From NCBI GenBank assembly GCA_023313575.1, contig JAJTTP010000009.1, positions 620,001-684,000 on the forward strand: 64,000 nucleotides of DNA, given 5' to 3'. Under the pieces are notes generated by a model that was not told the DNA's origin, ran no database searches, and saw nothing but the letters and a program-made list of their open reading frames with translations. This document shows positions 34,559 to 47,904 of the stretch, in pieces; position 1 is the first letter of the stretch, and each line of letters starts with the position of its first letter. Both the position numbers and the translations under genes were made by a program. Origin of the DNA: Eutypella sp. D-1 (lineage: Eukaryota > Ascomycota > Sordariomycetes > Xylariales > Diatrypaceae).

Positions 34559-37185
34559 CGGGATGCTCGTGTGGTAGGAAAGCAGGCAGGCAGGCAGGCA
34601 GCCGAGGGCAGCTGCTTGCTCTATGTGTTTTTTTTTTCTTTCCTTTTCTTTTGCGCGTACGCGTTTGGAGACGGGTGCGTGAGAGCGCTATCGAGGGAAA
34701 AGATACGAGAGGGAAAGAGTAGTATGATGGTAAGGTTGGACTGGACTGATCGTTACAGTCTCCCCCTCTCTTGTATCCAGTAAGAGGACGCGTAGCCTTT
34801 CTGCTAGTAATGCCGTATGTTCCTGTCTCGGTGATGATGATGATGCGGTATAGGGGAGTGAATCTGCTAAGACATATATATATCCAAGGGGCCCCGCGCG
34901 CGCTGATTCGAGCGAGAAGGCGTAGGAAAGAGAGCGGCGTTATTCGTATATACACGGATTTGTAGGAGCTATGCAACGTTGTTGTGGAGGGTTGGAACTC
35001 GAGGTGATTTTGGATTGGATTTGGGGGGGGGGTTGACGAAATCGTGTTCGCGACTAGGAAAGGAAAAAAAAAAAGATCACGGTCGTTCCGAAAAAAAACC
35101 GAATAACGAGAAAATATTCGCGATTTATTCGTGTAGTAAGACAATTGTAGGCGTAGGGTAACAAGTTCACTTAACACGAGTGGTGGGAATTGATTCAATT
35201 TGACGTTTACTTAGTATATTTTGAGATCATAGTATGAAAGTACATGCTATGTAAGGTGAGGGCCGATCTTGGTTGGGCCACCCCTGGATTGTCGCGTATC
35301 AAGGATTTGGGAACATCGCTGACCAGTCGGTTGGTCGCGCTTCCAAGTTTAGCTTTGCTAGAATGGCGCGTTACCTGTCAGTACAGTATGCGACACGGTG
35401 AGAGAAGCTCTATTCTTACTGTAGTAATGCAGGTGACGTGGTGGTCATAGCTCCAGAGCTCATGATTGGTGTTATGTACAGTCAACAACAGGCAGCCAGC
35501 ACTGAATTCTGCCTTGCTTAACAATACCTACATGACCACAGAAAAGAAAAAGCTGATAGTCCGGGTATAAAACCTACTGTCCACCTCTGGTCGCCCTTGG
35601 AACAATCTTTCCTTTCTATTTCCTAAAGCGAACCTAGAAATTTTCATCTCAAACAAGTCGGGTCTCTGCTGTTGTGTTGGTCCCGTAACTGGAATGAATG
35701 GGAAAGAAAAGCAACTGGACCTAAGTACCCAGGTACATACCTAACCAAATAGGGTATAACCTCTTGGCGTACCTTACGAAGTACCTAGGTACATCTACTA
35801 CCTTCAGGAGATGTACGTAGATAGACTCGAAAACTTCCTAGGGTTTCAAGGTTCAATTTTTTTTTTTCATTCTTGACGAAGTGAAAGACATATAACGACG
35901 ACGAAGTGCCCTACCTACTTGACTTGACGAGAAACTTGCAGATGGTCTGGTTGTTGAGTGAATGAATGAATGAGTACCTAGCTACTTCGTATATCATCCT
36001 TTGTGATCTGTGGGTGACTTGTGGCTGCCACAATCAAGAATTCCAACCACAGGGCACGCACGCATGTACCTAGGTACCTCTCTGCACAGTCCAGATTCGG
36101 GGTCTTTTCTCCCAGGGCTGCGTGGCTAGTAAAGTACTTGTACCACAGTTGACCCACCTGAGCCACCTCTTAAGCCTCCCGTTCTGCGTTCTGCATTCTG
36201 CGTTTCTATCTGTCGTCCTGTCTGTCGCCGACTCCGACTTGCCCGCCTCTTCTTGCCCGCTCCTTCTTGCCCGCTCCTTCTTGCCCGACTCAATTCGCCC
36301 AATTCGCCCCCAATCCACCCCAACATTGAATCCGGCCAATCACTCAATCCCAGTTCTCCCAGTCAGTTTCCCCATTCATTCTCTCCATTCATACACCTAC
36401 CTACCTTCCTTCATCCCAGCCCAGCCCAGTCCAGTCCACCCGTAGAACTCTACCAAAGTCTACCAAAGTCTACACTAAAACCCGCCCGTCTCTTTTACTC
36501 TTACACTAACTAAAACCTCCCTGGACAGATACATAACTTTTTTTTTTATTACCAGGCCCCATCGTCACGACCCAGACATAATAATAATACTACTTACTAC
36601 CTACTACTTACTACTCTCTCTTTCTAGTAAGACCTCGCAAGGCCTTTCTGACGTCTGGCGCATACCTCCATTTTCTCCCCCCTTCAATTCTTCTGCGCAT
36701 TCTCTTTGTCTTTATTCGCGACAAGCTTGTAATTTATTCCAACTCGTTACTCCAGTATCGTTCTTTCTTCCCACCTTAGTTATTCCATTGAGGGGGAATT
36801 GGGCAGTTGCGCGTCGACACGTTCGCGAAGAGAAGACGCAGAAGATTAAGAAGAGAAGGAAAAAAAAATCATCGTCTCAAGCAAGACTTTCCCTGCTTGC
36901 TATTGTATCCCCATCCTATTCTAACATCCCAGTCCCAATCCCACATCACACGCACATATTACGATATAAAGAGACAAGTCGGATCTATATCATAGGCGAA
37001 GCCGCTTTTGTGTACCGAACCATTTCACGGCGCGCGTGCGACCATCCAACCGCGACTTTGGAATCATCTCTTTCCCATGTCACCCTCTACTTGAATCATC
37101 GACAACCACTTGGACGATAATTCCTACGCGTCTGACGCGATATCTCAACATCCACCGATCCGCCCTCCCATAAGGAGTTGCCACC
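34559..37185. promoter_or_regulatory. Divergent intergenic region of centrin-like and Nup98-96 genes
   Basis: About 2.6 kb. It includes a CAGG tandem near 34583-34600, two exact TACCTAGGTA copies (35782, 36067), and a short tandem of CTTCTTGCCCGCTC units near 36240-36290 in the likely Nup leader or promoter. No coding gene is supported. Confidence 0.5.
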
Positions 37186-40100
37186 ATGTCGTTCGGCGGT
37201 GGTGGCTTCGGCAGCGCCAGCCCCTTCGGCGGAGCCAGCACTACCAACAACGCCTTTGGTGGTTTTGGCAGCAACAGTAACACTCCAGGTACGTTTCTTG
37301 ATTCTCTAATTTTTATATTCTCATCGTGTGGTGTGTGTGTGTGTGTGTGTGTGCCGTACCTAACAGACTCGTGCCATCTCAGCAGGCGGTTTTGGCGCCA
37401 ACAACAACAACACCAACACCACCTCCGGTTTTGGTGCCGCGAGTACAACAGGAGGAGGCATTTTCGGCAGTGGAACTCCGGGTTTCGGCGGTGGCTCAGG
37501 TAGGTTACACACCTTCTAACCCTCCCTTGTATTTCAAAAATCGAGATTGTCCGTATCCCTGGCTGATATACTGACATACTTTTTCCAGCTTTTGGATCAA
37601 CCGCCAACAACAATGCCTTCGGCGCGAAGCCTGCTTTCGGAGGCACGGCCACGACTACCGGCGGTAGCGTGTTTGGCAGTGGTACCACGACGACAACGGC
37701 TGGGACTGGATTTGGAAGCGGCTTCGGCGCCAATGCCAACAATACTTCTACCTCGAGCCCTTTCGGCGGAACCTCTGGTGGCACCAGTGGCATTTTCGGT
37801 TCGGCCAGCAAGCCTGCCTTCGGAGCTGCCACCACGGGAAACAGCATGTTTGGTGGTAACAACACTACAACGACGAACACGACCACAGGTTTCGGCTTTG
37901 GGAGCGCAGCCAACGCCTCCAGTAGTACCGCTCTCGGCGGCCCTATCGGCGACCCGCCGGGTACCGGAAACGTGACCAATTTCCAGCCTTTCGTAGAGAA
38001 AGAGAACACAACCACCAATGCCCAGAACTCCTTCCAGAATATTCTCTTCCAGGATCCTTACAAAAAATGGTCCGCAGAGGAATTGCGACTGGCTGATTAT
38101 GCCCAGGGCCGGCGCTACGGCAACAACGGTGGCGGTACTTTCGGCGGCACTGGCTTCGGCTTCGGCGCCAATAACAATCAATCTTCCAACGCATTTGGCG
38201 CGACCAACACAAATAATACCACGGGTGGTAGCGTGTTCGGTGGCGGTTCGGCATTTGGCCAGAACAATACCAACACGAATGCATTCGGGTCAGGAACGGG
38301 CGGTAGCATGTTCGGCCAAAACAAACCCGCGACAACAGGCAGTACTATGTTCGGTGCCGCATCGACTACCCAACCTGCCCAGAGCGGTAGTATGTTCAGT
38401 GGGACCGGCTTCGGTGCCAACACTGGCGGTGGTTTTGGTGCTTCAAACAACAATACCGGAGGCTCGCTCTTCGGAGCCAACCAGAACAAGCCTTCCGGCC
38501 TTGGCTTCGGAACAGCGAACACCAACACCAATGCCGGCACGGGTTTCGGCAACACCTCATCCCCCTTCGGGGCTACCCAGACTAATAGCGCCTTTGGTGG
38601 TGGCAACAACAACAACACACCAGGCCAGACCGGTGGCACAAGCCTATTCGGGCAGAATAGCAACCAGAACACGACCGGCGCCTTTGGCGGCGGTACCGGC
38701 TTTGGCACCCAGAATCAACAGACTGGTACCAACCTGTTCAACAACAACCAGCAGAAGCCCGCAGGCACTGGCATGTTCGGTAATGCTGGTACTACCGGAG
38801 GTACTACCACAGGCAATAACCTATTCGGTACATCCACCAATAACACCTCGAACCCCTTCGGCCAACAGCAAAATAACCAGGCTGGAGGTATATTCGGCAA
38901 CAAACCTGCGACGGGCGGCACAGGCCTCTTTGGCGGTGCCACTGGTGCCACTCAGACCACGGCCGGAGGCAGCAGCCTCTTCAGCGGCCTAGGACAGAAT
39001 AACCAACAGAACCAGCAGCAGCAGACACAACAACCTGGTGGCATGTTCGGAAACCTTGGCCAGAATCAGCAGAAGCCGTCCATGTTTGGAGCCTCTACCC
39101 AGCAAGCAGGCGGTGGTATCTTTGGCACTCAGAACAACCAACAGCAGGGCACATCCCTGTTTGGGGCCTCTGCCATGCAACAACAGCCGCAAAACAACAT
39201 GGGAAATTCACTGTTCGGGAACTCGCAAGTTAACCAGGCCGCCCCTCAGGCATTTACGGCGAGTGTTAATGACCCTTCGGCGTATGGGGTGTCATTATTT
39301 GGAAACTTGGCGAACAATGAGGTGGTCAACCCAGGGCCCGTAGCCACTCCAGTAGGGAAGAGGCAACCCAAGCGGGCTTCAATCCTCCCGATGTACAAAC
39401 TCAATCCCGCTTCAGCTTCGCGCCTCGCTACGCCTCAAAAGCGCGGCTATGGGTTATCGTATAGCACGTACGGGACGCCCAACAGCCCCTCGAGCGTGTC
39501 TAGCACCCCTGGTACCATGTCGCAGAGTTTACTTGGCGGTAACTTGAATCGCAGCTTGAGCAAGAGCATCTCGTCAAGCAGCCTGCGTCGCAACTTCAAC
39601 GTGGACGACAATGTGCTGAACCCTGGTGCGTTCTCGTCTAGCACTAGTTCAAGGCTCTACGGCAACAACAGCGTCAAGAAATTGGTTATCAACCGAGACA
39701 TTCGGAACGATCTATTTTCGACGCCCACGAGGGACGGCAAGGCCCTGCCCGATACCCCCAACGGGTCTCGCAAATTGAACAAGCGCGTAAGCTTTGATAC
39801 AAGCAACGTGGATGCGGTTGAAAATGGCGGTAGCCCGAATGAGTCGAACACGAGCACCCCCGCGACACCGCAGGAGCTCGGTTACATCAGGCCTACAAAC
39901 CGGGGTACTAACGGTACAAACGGAGCCACGTCTAACTTGTCTTCTTCAATTGAGCCGGATCAGGTGAAGGGCAACGAATTAGCTGTCGTGCACGAGGAAG
40001 AGAGCTCATCTCCCGTGACCAAGGACTCCGCCGATAGCCCAGTAGACAGCGAACCCGGTGACTATTGGATGTCGCCTAGCAGAGACGAGATCATGGACAT

Positions 40101-43100
40101 GAACCGCGTTCAGCGCCAGAAGGTCACGGAGTTCACGGTTGGCCGCGTCAATGTGGGTCAGGTCAAGTTCAAGGTACCTGTTGATTTGACCACGATTGAC
40201 CTCGATAACCTAATCGATACCATCGTTATACTCGAGCCGCGGACGGCAACGGTCTACCCGCACGCTGCGAAGAAGCCCCCTGTCGGCAAGGGTCTGAACG
40301 TGCCTGCACAGATCACCCTCGAGAATGCCTGGCCTCGAGGCACGAGGAACAAGGGAGCTCCTTCGGTCGCAAAGCATGTCAAGCGACTTCAGAGGATTCC
40401 CGATACGCAATTCGAAAGCTATGACCCCGAAACTGGTGCTTGGACATTCTCGGTCGAGCACTTCACGACCTACGGCCTCGAGGATTCTGATGACGAAGAT
40501 GGGACCACTCACGACGATTCCAAGGCAACCAACCACCTTCCTGAAGCCCCCCTACCTCATGTTGACGAAACAGCTTCTCGATCTTCCGCGTCCGACGACC
40601 CCCTTTATGACGGTGATGATAACGGCAGCTTTAAGCAGAACCGGCCCACGTTACCTGGGTCTTTCGAATATGAAGAACTGTATCAGAGCGATGACGGCAG
40701 GGAAATGGCGGAGAGGAACGCTACTAAGCCGTCTTTTTTAGCTGATCGCTCCGCGGGTTCTGCATCTAATGCTCTTGTGCCTATCGGACAAGAGGATACA
40801 GATGACGAATATGCCATGTCCGAGGTGAACGATGATGCGAGTGCCTCTCTCGGACAGCATCTCGCCGCGGAGCAGGGTTACGACTCGCCCGATGCTAGCC
40901 AGGCAGATCTCGTACAAGAGACGCCTGCCGGTATCATGAGAGCTAGGATGCGCGCCATCAAGGGCGCAGAAACCCCAAAGAAGGTACAAGTCACAGCCGG
41001 TGATGATTGGGCCGACATGCTCACTAAGACGATTAGCCCTATGAAACGGGATCGAGTACTGTTGAAAAGCCTGCGCGAAGAAGACAAGTACCGCATGGTC
41101 GATGAGACTACCCAACAGAGTTCGCCGTCCAAAAAGCGTATTGTGTCCGATGGCCGGGGGTTCGCAACAAGCATCGACCTGATGAACTCTTTGTTTGAGA
41201 AGGCGAGGGTGCCGCCGGAGAATTTTCAATCTTCTGTCCGGCCAAAAGGTGTAAAGGTCGGTTGCTAATCTCTTTCCCTACTATTGAGGATGTAACAAAC
41301 GGATATGATCTTGCTTATGTGTATTTAACTATTATAATTTTTTTCTACTATAACATTATGCTAAGAATTTCTTGTCTTCTAGTGGCCTTACAAGCGAACC
41401 ACGAAGCATGTGGACGACAGTCAAATGAGTCCTAAAGATAGGACGTGGCACAACACTATGCGCCCGACTTGGGGCCCCAACGGAACCCTCGTTTTCGCCG
41501 CTAACCCCAGCGAACAAGCTTTCGGAAGGACAGGTCGCATGCAGGAGAAGAATGGACTCATGATGGTCCTCAAAGGGGGTGTGGTATCCGAGTCACAGGA
41601 CATCCGGATCGCCAAGTTTACGAATGAGGTATGTGGATCGCGACCCCTAGTTCCCTAGCCAGTACTGACTTGTAGTTAAGATGGCTGCAAAATCAATCGA
41701 TGTACATTCGAAACTAGCCCAGGTTGAGCTTGTAGACAACGTGCCAAGCGTCAAGATGAGCCCCAGCACAAGCTTGAGGGACTTCTCTTTCGGGGCTACG
41801 AGCAAGAACTCTGCCGAAGAACACGAACGACTTGTTTGGGAACTGGCTAGCATCTTATTCGACCAGGTCAAGGTCCCTGCGGATCTGCAAGACGATCCGG
41901 ACGCCCCCGAGAAGCTCCGTCGGGATAACCTATCTCGATTCTGGGAGCACATGGTGCACGAGCAGACCAACAACGCCGTCGCGATGGCGGGATCAAGCGA
42001 AGAAAAGGCATTAGCTGCCTTGGCTGGTCACCGAATACCTGAGGCCTGCAAGTACCTACTCGAGGGGAAGGACTTCCGTCTTGCAACTCTAGTCGCCCTG
42101 ATCGGCACTAGCGACGAAGTTAAGAGGGACATGAGAGAACAAGTTAAGGAATGGCAGGATGCAAACGTACTTTCCGAGTTCTCTCAACCTATCCGCGCAC
42201 TTTACGAAATGCTCGGTGGCAACGTCTGCGCCTGTGAAGGCACCAAGGGGGCGCTAGAAAATCGCATGGACTCGTTCGTCATTTCCCACCGTTTCGGCTT
42301 TAACTGGCAGCAGGCCCTGGGTCTGAGACTCTGGTATGCGACGTCTACCGAGAGCAGCATTGCGGATGCTGTAGAAAGGTACAAAGAGGACGTGGGGCAG
42401 GATAAGGAACTGCCGCCACGGCCGTGGTTCATCGAGCATGGAATCAAGGGCATCTGGAATGACCAGAACCAAGACAAGCGGGAAGACCTGCTCTGGGGCC
42501 TATTGAGATTGTACTCGGAGGACGGAATGGACCTCGAGGCTGTCCTGCGACCGGAAAACTCCCAGCTGTCGCCACTCGATTACCGCCTTTGCTGGCAACT
42601 CGGCCAGGCATTGACCTCGACGGGCAAGGTGTCGTTTGGAGAGAATTCGGTAGAAAAGGCAGACGCTGCCACAGTCTCTTTCGCGGCGCAGCTCACGAAC
42701 GAGGGGAGCTGGCTTGAGGCTGTATTCGTTCTACTACATCTCACTGATGCCAATGCGCGGTCCAAGGCCATCAAAGACCATCTCTCTCGCCACGCTGGCC
42801 TCATCGGTTCTGAGGATTCCAATAGCTTCAGAAGACTCGCCGGCGACTTCAAGATACCCACCCAATGGATCTGGCATGCAAAGGCTCTTTACATGCGTAG
42901 TGTGAAGAAGGACCCTAAGGCAGAGGTCCAATGTCTGCTGCGCGCGGAGTCGTATGCGGACGCCCACCGCACCTTTGTCAAGGAAGTCGCGCCAGCAACG
43001 GTCATCGAAAGGGATTACGATGCCCTCGCGGACCTGCTGCAGCACTTCGAAGGACGCCACTCGCATGTGCCCGACTGGAATGTCGGAGGTGAGATTTACA

Positions 43101-43475
43101 AGGCCTTCCTCCAGCTGGTGGGATACGAGAGACGCCGTGAACAACCCCCTGCGGTGCTTGTTAACAGTCTGTTGGAGGGCCTGCCCGCCATGCACGGGAA
43201 CACGCCCGAGGCTGGAATCGTCGAGTACGCGGCGTTAACGGACATGGCGTCGGAGGTCGCGAAGGCCGTTGCCAGTATGGCGAAGGCGGGACAGGTAAGG
43301 GCTCCTTCTCCTCCGACCTACTTACGCAGAAAACACATGACACGCGGCGCTAACGATGATCATACAGATGGAACACGAACGAATCCTACAACTTCCCCTG
43401 ACGGAAGATGTCCTGCTCAAGCACTCGCGCGACCTCGCTTGGTCACATTACACGAGCGTGATGGCTGGTTACTAA
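37186..43475 (+). CDS. Nuclear pore precursor Nup98-Nup96 (Nup145-type, autoproteolytic)
   Basis: Six exons, 37186-37288, 37386-37499, 37589-41256, 41383-41628, 41681-43294 and 43368-43475, give 1950 residues. The N-terminal half is Gly/Asn/Thr-rich with many FG repeats (GTGFGSG, SLFG, GMFG) that bind transport receptors. It contains a GLEBS-like motif for Rae1/Gle2 binding (EELRLADYAQGRRY). An autoproteolytic domain follows (about 880-1045), with the cleavage motif HF/T in VEHFTTYGLEDSDDED; the predicted cut is between Phe1031 and Thr1032. The C-terminal half is the alpha-helical Nup96/Nup145C scaffold of the Y complex. Cleavage would release a mobile FG nucleoporin and a structural nucleoporin. 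Exon junctions keep the frame; exon 5 appears to use an AAG acceptor before 41681. The last exon ends SHYTSVMAGY. Confidence 0.95.
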
Positions 43476-45692
43476 ACTAACTTAACTACCTTTAAGTTTG
43501 CGCGCATGATGTGGGTAACTGGGTAGGGTTCCGAATGAGGGAAGAGGAAGAGGAAGAGGAAGGAGGAAGGAAAAACAAAACGCATTTTGCGATGGAGAAT
43601 GAAGATGAAAGATGAAAGATTGTCCCGACGATACGAGAGAGTGCTTTTTTCACGACGAAAAAAAAAACAACGGCATGCATGCACGTCCCCCCCAAAGTTC
43701 GCGCTAGGAGTTTGAGACGTAAGACGCAGGGTAGTCAAGTCAAAACGAGTTTATAATAGAGAGAGAGAGACAGAGAGATGATGGGCACTAGCGAGCGAGC
43801 AGGCGCGGGCGCGGGGCAAATAGGGTTTACATGGAAAGGAAAGGAAAGGGTGGAAAGATGGTTAAGGTGGAAGAAAGAAGAAGAAGAAAAAAGAGAAGGA
43901 AAGAAAGAAAAGGGCAATATGCTGTTGGGACCGGGACCAGCTTTTATGGCGAGACCGAGAAAAAACTTGCAGGCAGATAGATATTCGTGCGCATCCGGGG
44001 GGCTCCAAAACGATTTTCCCTATCCCCCCGATGGCACACCCCCGCCCCCTACGACTACGTCTGCATGGACCTACATACGCTTGTTTTTCTCCCCCTAACC
44101 CCGAACCCCAACAAACCATCACCACGAACACCGAAAGAAGACCCTCATATTCTGTAACATAGTTTTTTTTTAGGTAGCTTTTCATGGCAGCTTTATTGTG
44201 TGTCGTGAATCACGCGCTCTGATTTTTTTTAATGCTTCTTGGGTTGGGAATGTGGATGTAGTATGTGCATGTCGTAGTATGTGATTATGTATTCGTGTAT
44301 GGATGTCGGTTATTAGATAGAACAATACCTAGAGGGAATGCACCCCGTCACCTCCCGAGATAAGTGCGCCGTGCGGCAGCACTGGATCCCGCGGTCCCTA
44401 TCCTACCTATGTATGAGTCCCGTGCAGCGCGCCGTTCTTCGGCCCGCTATAACGAGCCCAGAGGATCCTATGCCGCCAGTGAGACGGAGCACATGATCAG
44501 TGCAGTGTATCTGAGGGGTTTTCCTCGATAGTGGCGGCCGTGAACACCGCGGGGTTGCGTGCGGGATGTATTTATTTGAAGAGTAAGGCGGTAAAAGACG
44601 GGCGCTACGGAGTGACGGTAAGAGACTCGAATGGAAGTGTTGGGGAGGTAGTTGGTGTTATGGGTAGTGAGTGAATGACGAGATACACTTTCCCTCTGTT
44701 GAAATGGAGGATATGACTTGATTGGCTTGAGGTTCAGCGACTCTAGATGATGGGAGGGAGACGTCCCTTATATACATGTGACGGTGCCTCAGTCTTGAAC
44801 TTCAACGCCCTCCCTATCTCATCGTTAGGAGTGATCTGGTGACTAGCTCAATGATAATGGAAACATATCCAACGATTTCCTACCTGCACGGCTCACATAC
44901 TCGTTTCCAGAGCCGAGGGAATGATCACCTTCGATATAAAGGACAAAGAAGGATAACTGGATGATATTTTACCAAGATAATCAGCGCGGGCGGCGACGTA
45001 TTTCACCCGTGCATGTAACGATCTCGTTCATTTGTATAGTCCTACTTAGTAAAATTGTATATTCATTCGGCCGCTGAAGCTACTTTTATTCTCCTGGGTC
45101 ATCTTCATGTAAGATTCCGCGAACCCATGTAGGCTCGATGAGTCTTTTCTGCTGTCTGCCTAAAAACCTCCCTAAGGTAGGTATGTGTTAACGATGAGTC
45201 TTTAATGTAGAGCAAATCATCTGAAATTCCTTCACCTTGAGGCCCGTTTAAGTAATCGCTAGCTCTTAGGTAGCCTTGTAGGTATTTACCTAATTAGGTA
45301 CCTAGGTAGGTATGTAGGAGCCATGTAAGTACCTGGTGAACCCCTGAGTCACCTTCTTTCGGCCACTAATAATCAAATAGTTCCACTATCAGCCGCGTGC
45401 TAGTGGTAGGCAGGCGGTGGCGATTGTGATATCACAACTGAATTTGATTGTACATACAGGTAAGTTCCTAAAAGCTACTTGTACTCGACACGTATTTCGA
45501 AGGCGTCATCCGTACCTTGTATGAAACACCGAGTACAAAATAATTACATGGTATAAGCAGTAGGGCGTTTCTAACTTTATGAAAGACAAGTCGTGGATAT
45601 AAAAATACTGTAATGGAAAACTTTGGTCCAACATTCGTCCACCTTCACTCTTCTTCCACGTTCTTTGTTTACTATTTCATAGCATTTTCTAA
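43476..45692. other. Intergenic region upstream of the F-box gene
   Basis: About 2.2 kb with the Nup98-96 3' UTR, a GA-rich stretch at 43757-43776, purine-rich sequence to 43920 and one exact TACCTAGGTA copy (45299-45308) in a cluster of CCTAGGTAGGTA-like motifs. No coding gene supported. Confidence 0.5.
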
Positions 45693-47600
45693 ATGGAATC
45701 CCTCAGTATTTCCGATGTGACGAGGCTCGATACTCTACCTGATGATATCTTGTTGATAATCATCTCTTACTTGAGCACAGCCCAAAGCATTGCACGTTTA
45801 GAAGCAACATCTAAGCGTCTGCACCGTCTCATCAACTCCGACGGCTGGCGCACTTTCGTGAGAAACTGTTCCCGCAATATCTCGCTGCTTCCGGCCGCGC
45901 CCCATTCTGACGACTGCAATGGCTGGAAAGAGCGTGCTCAGACGGTAACGTCTAACTCGCGCGACTGGGACCGCCGCGCTTTCACCTTCCATTTGTTTTC
46001 TCGTCAGGAACGCCTGGCACGAGGTAGAAACCTCCGTCAAGGGCTGGGACAAGGTTCGCAGACCGTGCGGTGCCATATTGTCTTGGACGCCTACTCTCAC
46101 ATTTCTGGGAGATCCGAGGAAGAAACTGTGGTCTGGGGTGCCGGGGAGGATCTCGTCGGCCTCACACGTCAAAGATACGACAATGTGAACCGATCTCAAC
46201 TGTGGCGGCGATGTGAAGGGACGGAGCTAGGCTTCATCCCCGGGAAGGATGACGTAACTTCTCTCTCCATCGTCAAACAGCCTCAATCTCAAGGAAACCC
46301 CTCGAATTTCCTAGTGGGTAGGGCGAGCGGCGACCTGCGTCTTGTCTCCATGGACCCCAAGACTTTTGGGCATACTGTTCGTCAGTTTCGGCCACCGCAG
46401 ACTGTCGAGGCCCCTGATCAAAAGGAAATCCAATCCCTCCACGCCCATGAGAAAACCGATTTCTTCGCCGCCGCGACCAAAGACCAAGTTCTACTTTATT
46501 CACTTGGTCGAGACACTTCGAGCTCTAGCGATTTCGGGGTCGGCAACATAGCTTCGACCAACTCTACCAGCGATGTCGAGCCCGTTGATACTTTGAATCT
46601 CAGAAAGGTGCCCGGGTCGTCAAGCTTCACTTTCATCCGCTCGTTGAAGTTTTTGAATGACGACACGATAGCTGTTGGGTTGACCAGCAGCGCTCATCCG
46701 CTTAGGTACTTACGGATGACACCGGCAGGCATTGAAACTTTAAATGCTCCTAACATAAAAAACCGGGCGTTCGGTGATCCACAACTTGGCACTGTGAGGG
46801 CCCTGCTACCCATCGATACAAGCTCTATGGCCAGTGGAAGCAGAAATAGCATCCTGACCTCTTGGGACGACGGAACTATTCGCCTTCAAGATCTACGTAC
46901 CCCCTCGACATTCGACAGAATTTATCAGGACCATTTCGAACCGACAACACCCATCAACTCCCTCGTCTCATATGGACTCGAAAGATTCGTCGGGGGATGC
47001 GCCCGAGCACCGGTCCTGAAGATATTCGACTTCCGCTGGTCCAAGGGCTACGACTACACGGAAGTCCTGCCTTGTAGTCCCGACCCACCGGTTCCTCAGC
47101 CGCGTCCTCTCACCTCTGTGACAAAGCCCTTGGTTGTTGCGCATCCGCAATGCGACCACCAGCGCGGGCGCCTCTGCCGCTGGCATGCCCTCTCCAAAGA
47201 GGACTACTACCGTCCAAATTGCAACATCTACTTACCTAAGAAGGCCGGAACGGACACCCCGATCCACTCATTGGTCAAGGGGTCAGATATCTCGCCAACC
47301 ATCTATGCGGGGCTCTCGGGGACTGTGGTGGAGATGAGCCTGCGGGGCTCCTCCCAGCGCCCTTTCACGAACGTAGACGTCCCGCCATCCTACGCCCACC
47401 ACAGGGTCACGGCCAACTTCATCGAGACGGGCGATGGCTCCTTCCTCGAGGACATTAGCCAGAGCCAGCGCATGCCCATCATACGCTCCCAATCGGAGCG
47501 CCGCTGTAACCACAACCTTCCCCCTTCTGTCACGAGGCGCCATCGCCTCGACGAGTGGCTGCAGGATGTTAGGGACTTTTCAGTTCTCGAGGGAGCATAG
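45693..47600 (+). CDS. F-box protein with WD-like beta-propeller region
   Basis: Intronless, 635 residues. An F-box lies at the N-terminus (about 11-55: LDTLPDDILLIIISYLST, then RLEATSKRLHRLI), the Skp1-binding motif of SCF ubiquitin ligases. The rest contains repeated beta-strand segments with WD40-like endings (FLVGRASGDLRLVSMD, ILTSWDDGTIRLQDLR, FVGGCARAPVLKIFDFRW), consistent with a propeller that would bind the substrate. A His/Cys-bearing segment (about 488-505, HPQCDHQRGRLCRWH) lies between blades. Similar F-box/WD proteins are common in Pezizomycotina and mostly uncharacterised. Substrate unknown. Confidence 0.85.
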   Translation: MESLSISDVTRLDTLPDDILLIIISYLSTAQSIARLEATSKRLHRLINSDGWRTFVRNCSRNISLLPAAPHSDDCNGWKERAQTVTSNSRDWDRRAFTFHLFSRQERLARGRNLRQGLGQGSQTVRCHIVLDAYSHISGRSEEETVVWGAGEDLVGLTRQRYDNVNRSQLWRRCEGTELGFIPGKDDVTSLSIVKQPQSQGNPSNFLVGRASGDLRLVSMDPKTFGHTVRQFRPPQTVEAPDQKEIQSLHAHEKTDFFAAATKDQVLLYSLGRDTSSSSDFGVGNIASTNSTSDVEPVDTLNLRKVPGSSSFTFIRSLKFLNDDTIAVGLTSSAHPLRYLRMTPAGIETLNAPNIKNRAFGDPQLGTVRALLPIDTSSMASGSRNSILTSWDDGTIRLQDLRTPSTFDRIYQDHFEPTTPINSLVSYGLERFVGGCARAPVLKIFDFRWSKGYDYTEVLPCSPDPPVPQPRPLTSVTKPLVVAHPQCDHQRGRLCRWHALSKEDYYRPNCNIYLPKKAGTDTPIHSLVKGSDISPTIYAGLSGTVVEMSLRGSSQRPFTNVDVPPSYAHHRVTANFIETGDGSFLEDISQSQRMPIIRSQSERRCNHNLPPSVTRRHRLDEWLQDVRDFSVLEGA

Positions 47601-47730
47601 CCAAATCTCGAGTCTTCGCCAAGTATGGCATAGCTCCAATATGCATGGGCCCTTCGTGCCCTGACTATGGTTGGCCCATGCCGTGAGAAGTCTACGTCTA
47701 TAGAAGAGGATTGCCGCTGAGCTATATGTG

Positions 47731-47875
47731 ACGGTACGGGCTGTGGCGGGTCTACAAGTGGCAGAAGGGGTTTTAAGCCAGTTCAAGCGGCCAGGTTCTC
47801 GAGCGGACAACGTTCTACTTTCGTAGTGTAATGGTATCGGTCTTGCACTCCATGCCATCACAGTTTGTCAGCTCA
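47731..47875 (+). repeat. Direct repeat copy 1, tRNA-like A-box sequence
   Basis: Shares CACGGTACGG-like sequence, AAGCCAGT..CAAGCGG, CTCGAGC, GTTCTACTTT, GTGTAATGG and CCATCACA with copy 2 at 48133-48275. TAGTGTAATGGTATC resembles a polymerase III A box, and GTGTTCGGTCCC at about 47887 resembles a B box, but no complete tRNA cloverleaf forms. A tRNA-derived SINE-like origin is an inference. Confidence 0.5.
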
Positions 47876-47904
47876 AATAGGGTTGCGTGTTCGGTCCCTG
47901 TCCT

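Noticed and set aside
37080..38018. 312-codon minus-strand frame opposite the FG-repeat region
   Set aside because: Low-complexity Pro/Val/Leu sequence is the antisense image of Gly/Asn/Thr-rich FG repeats.
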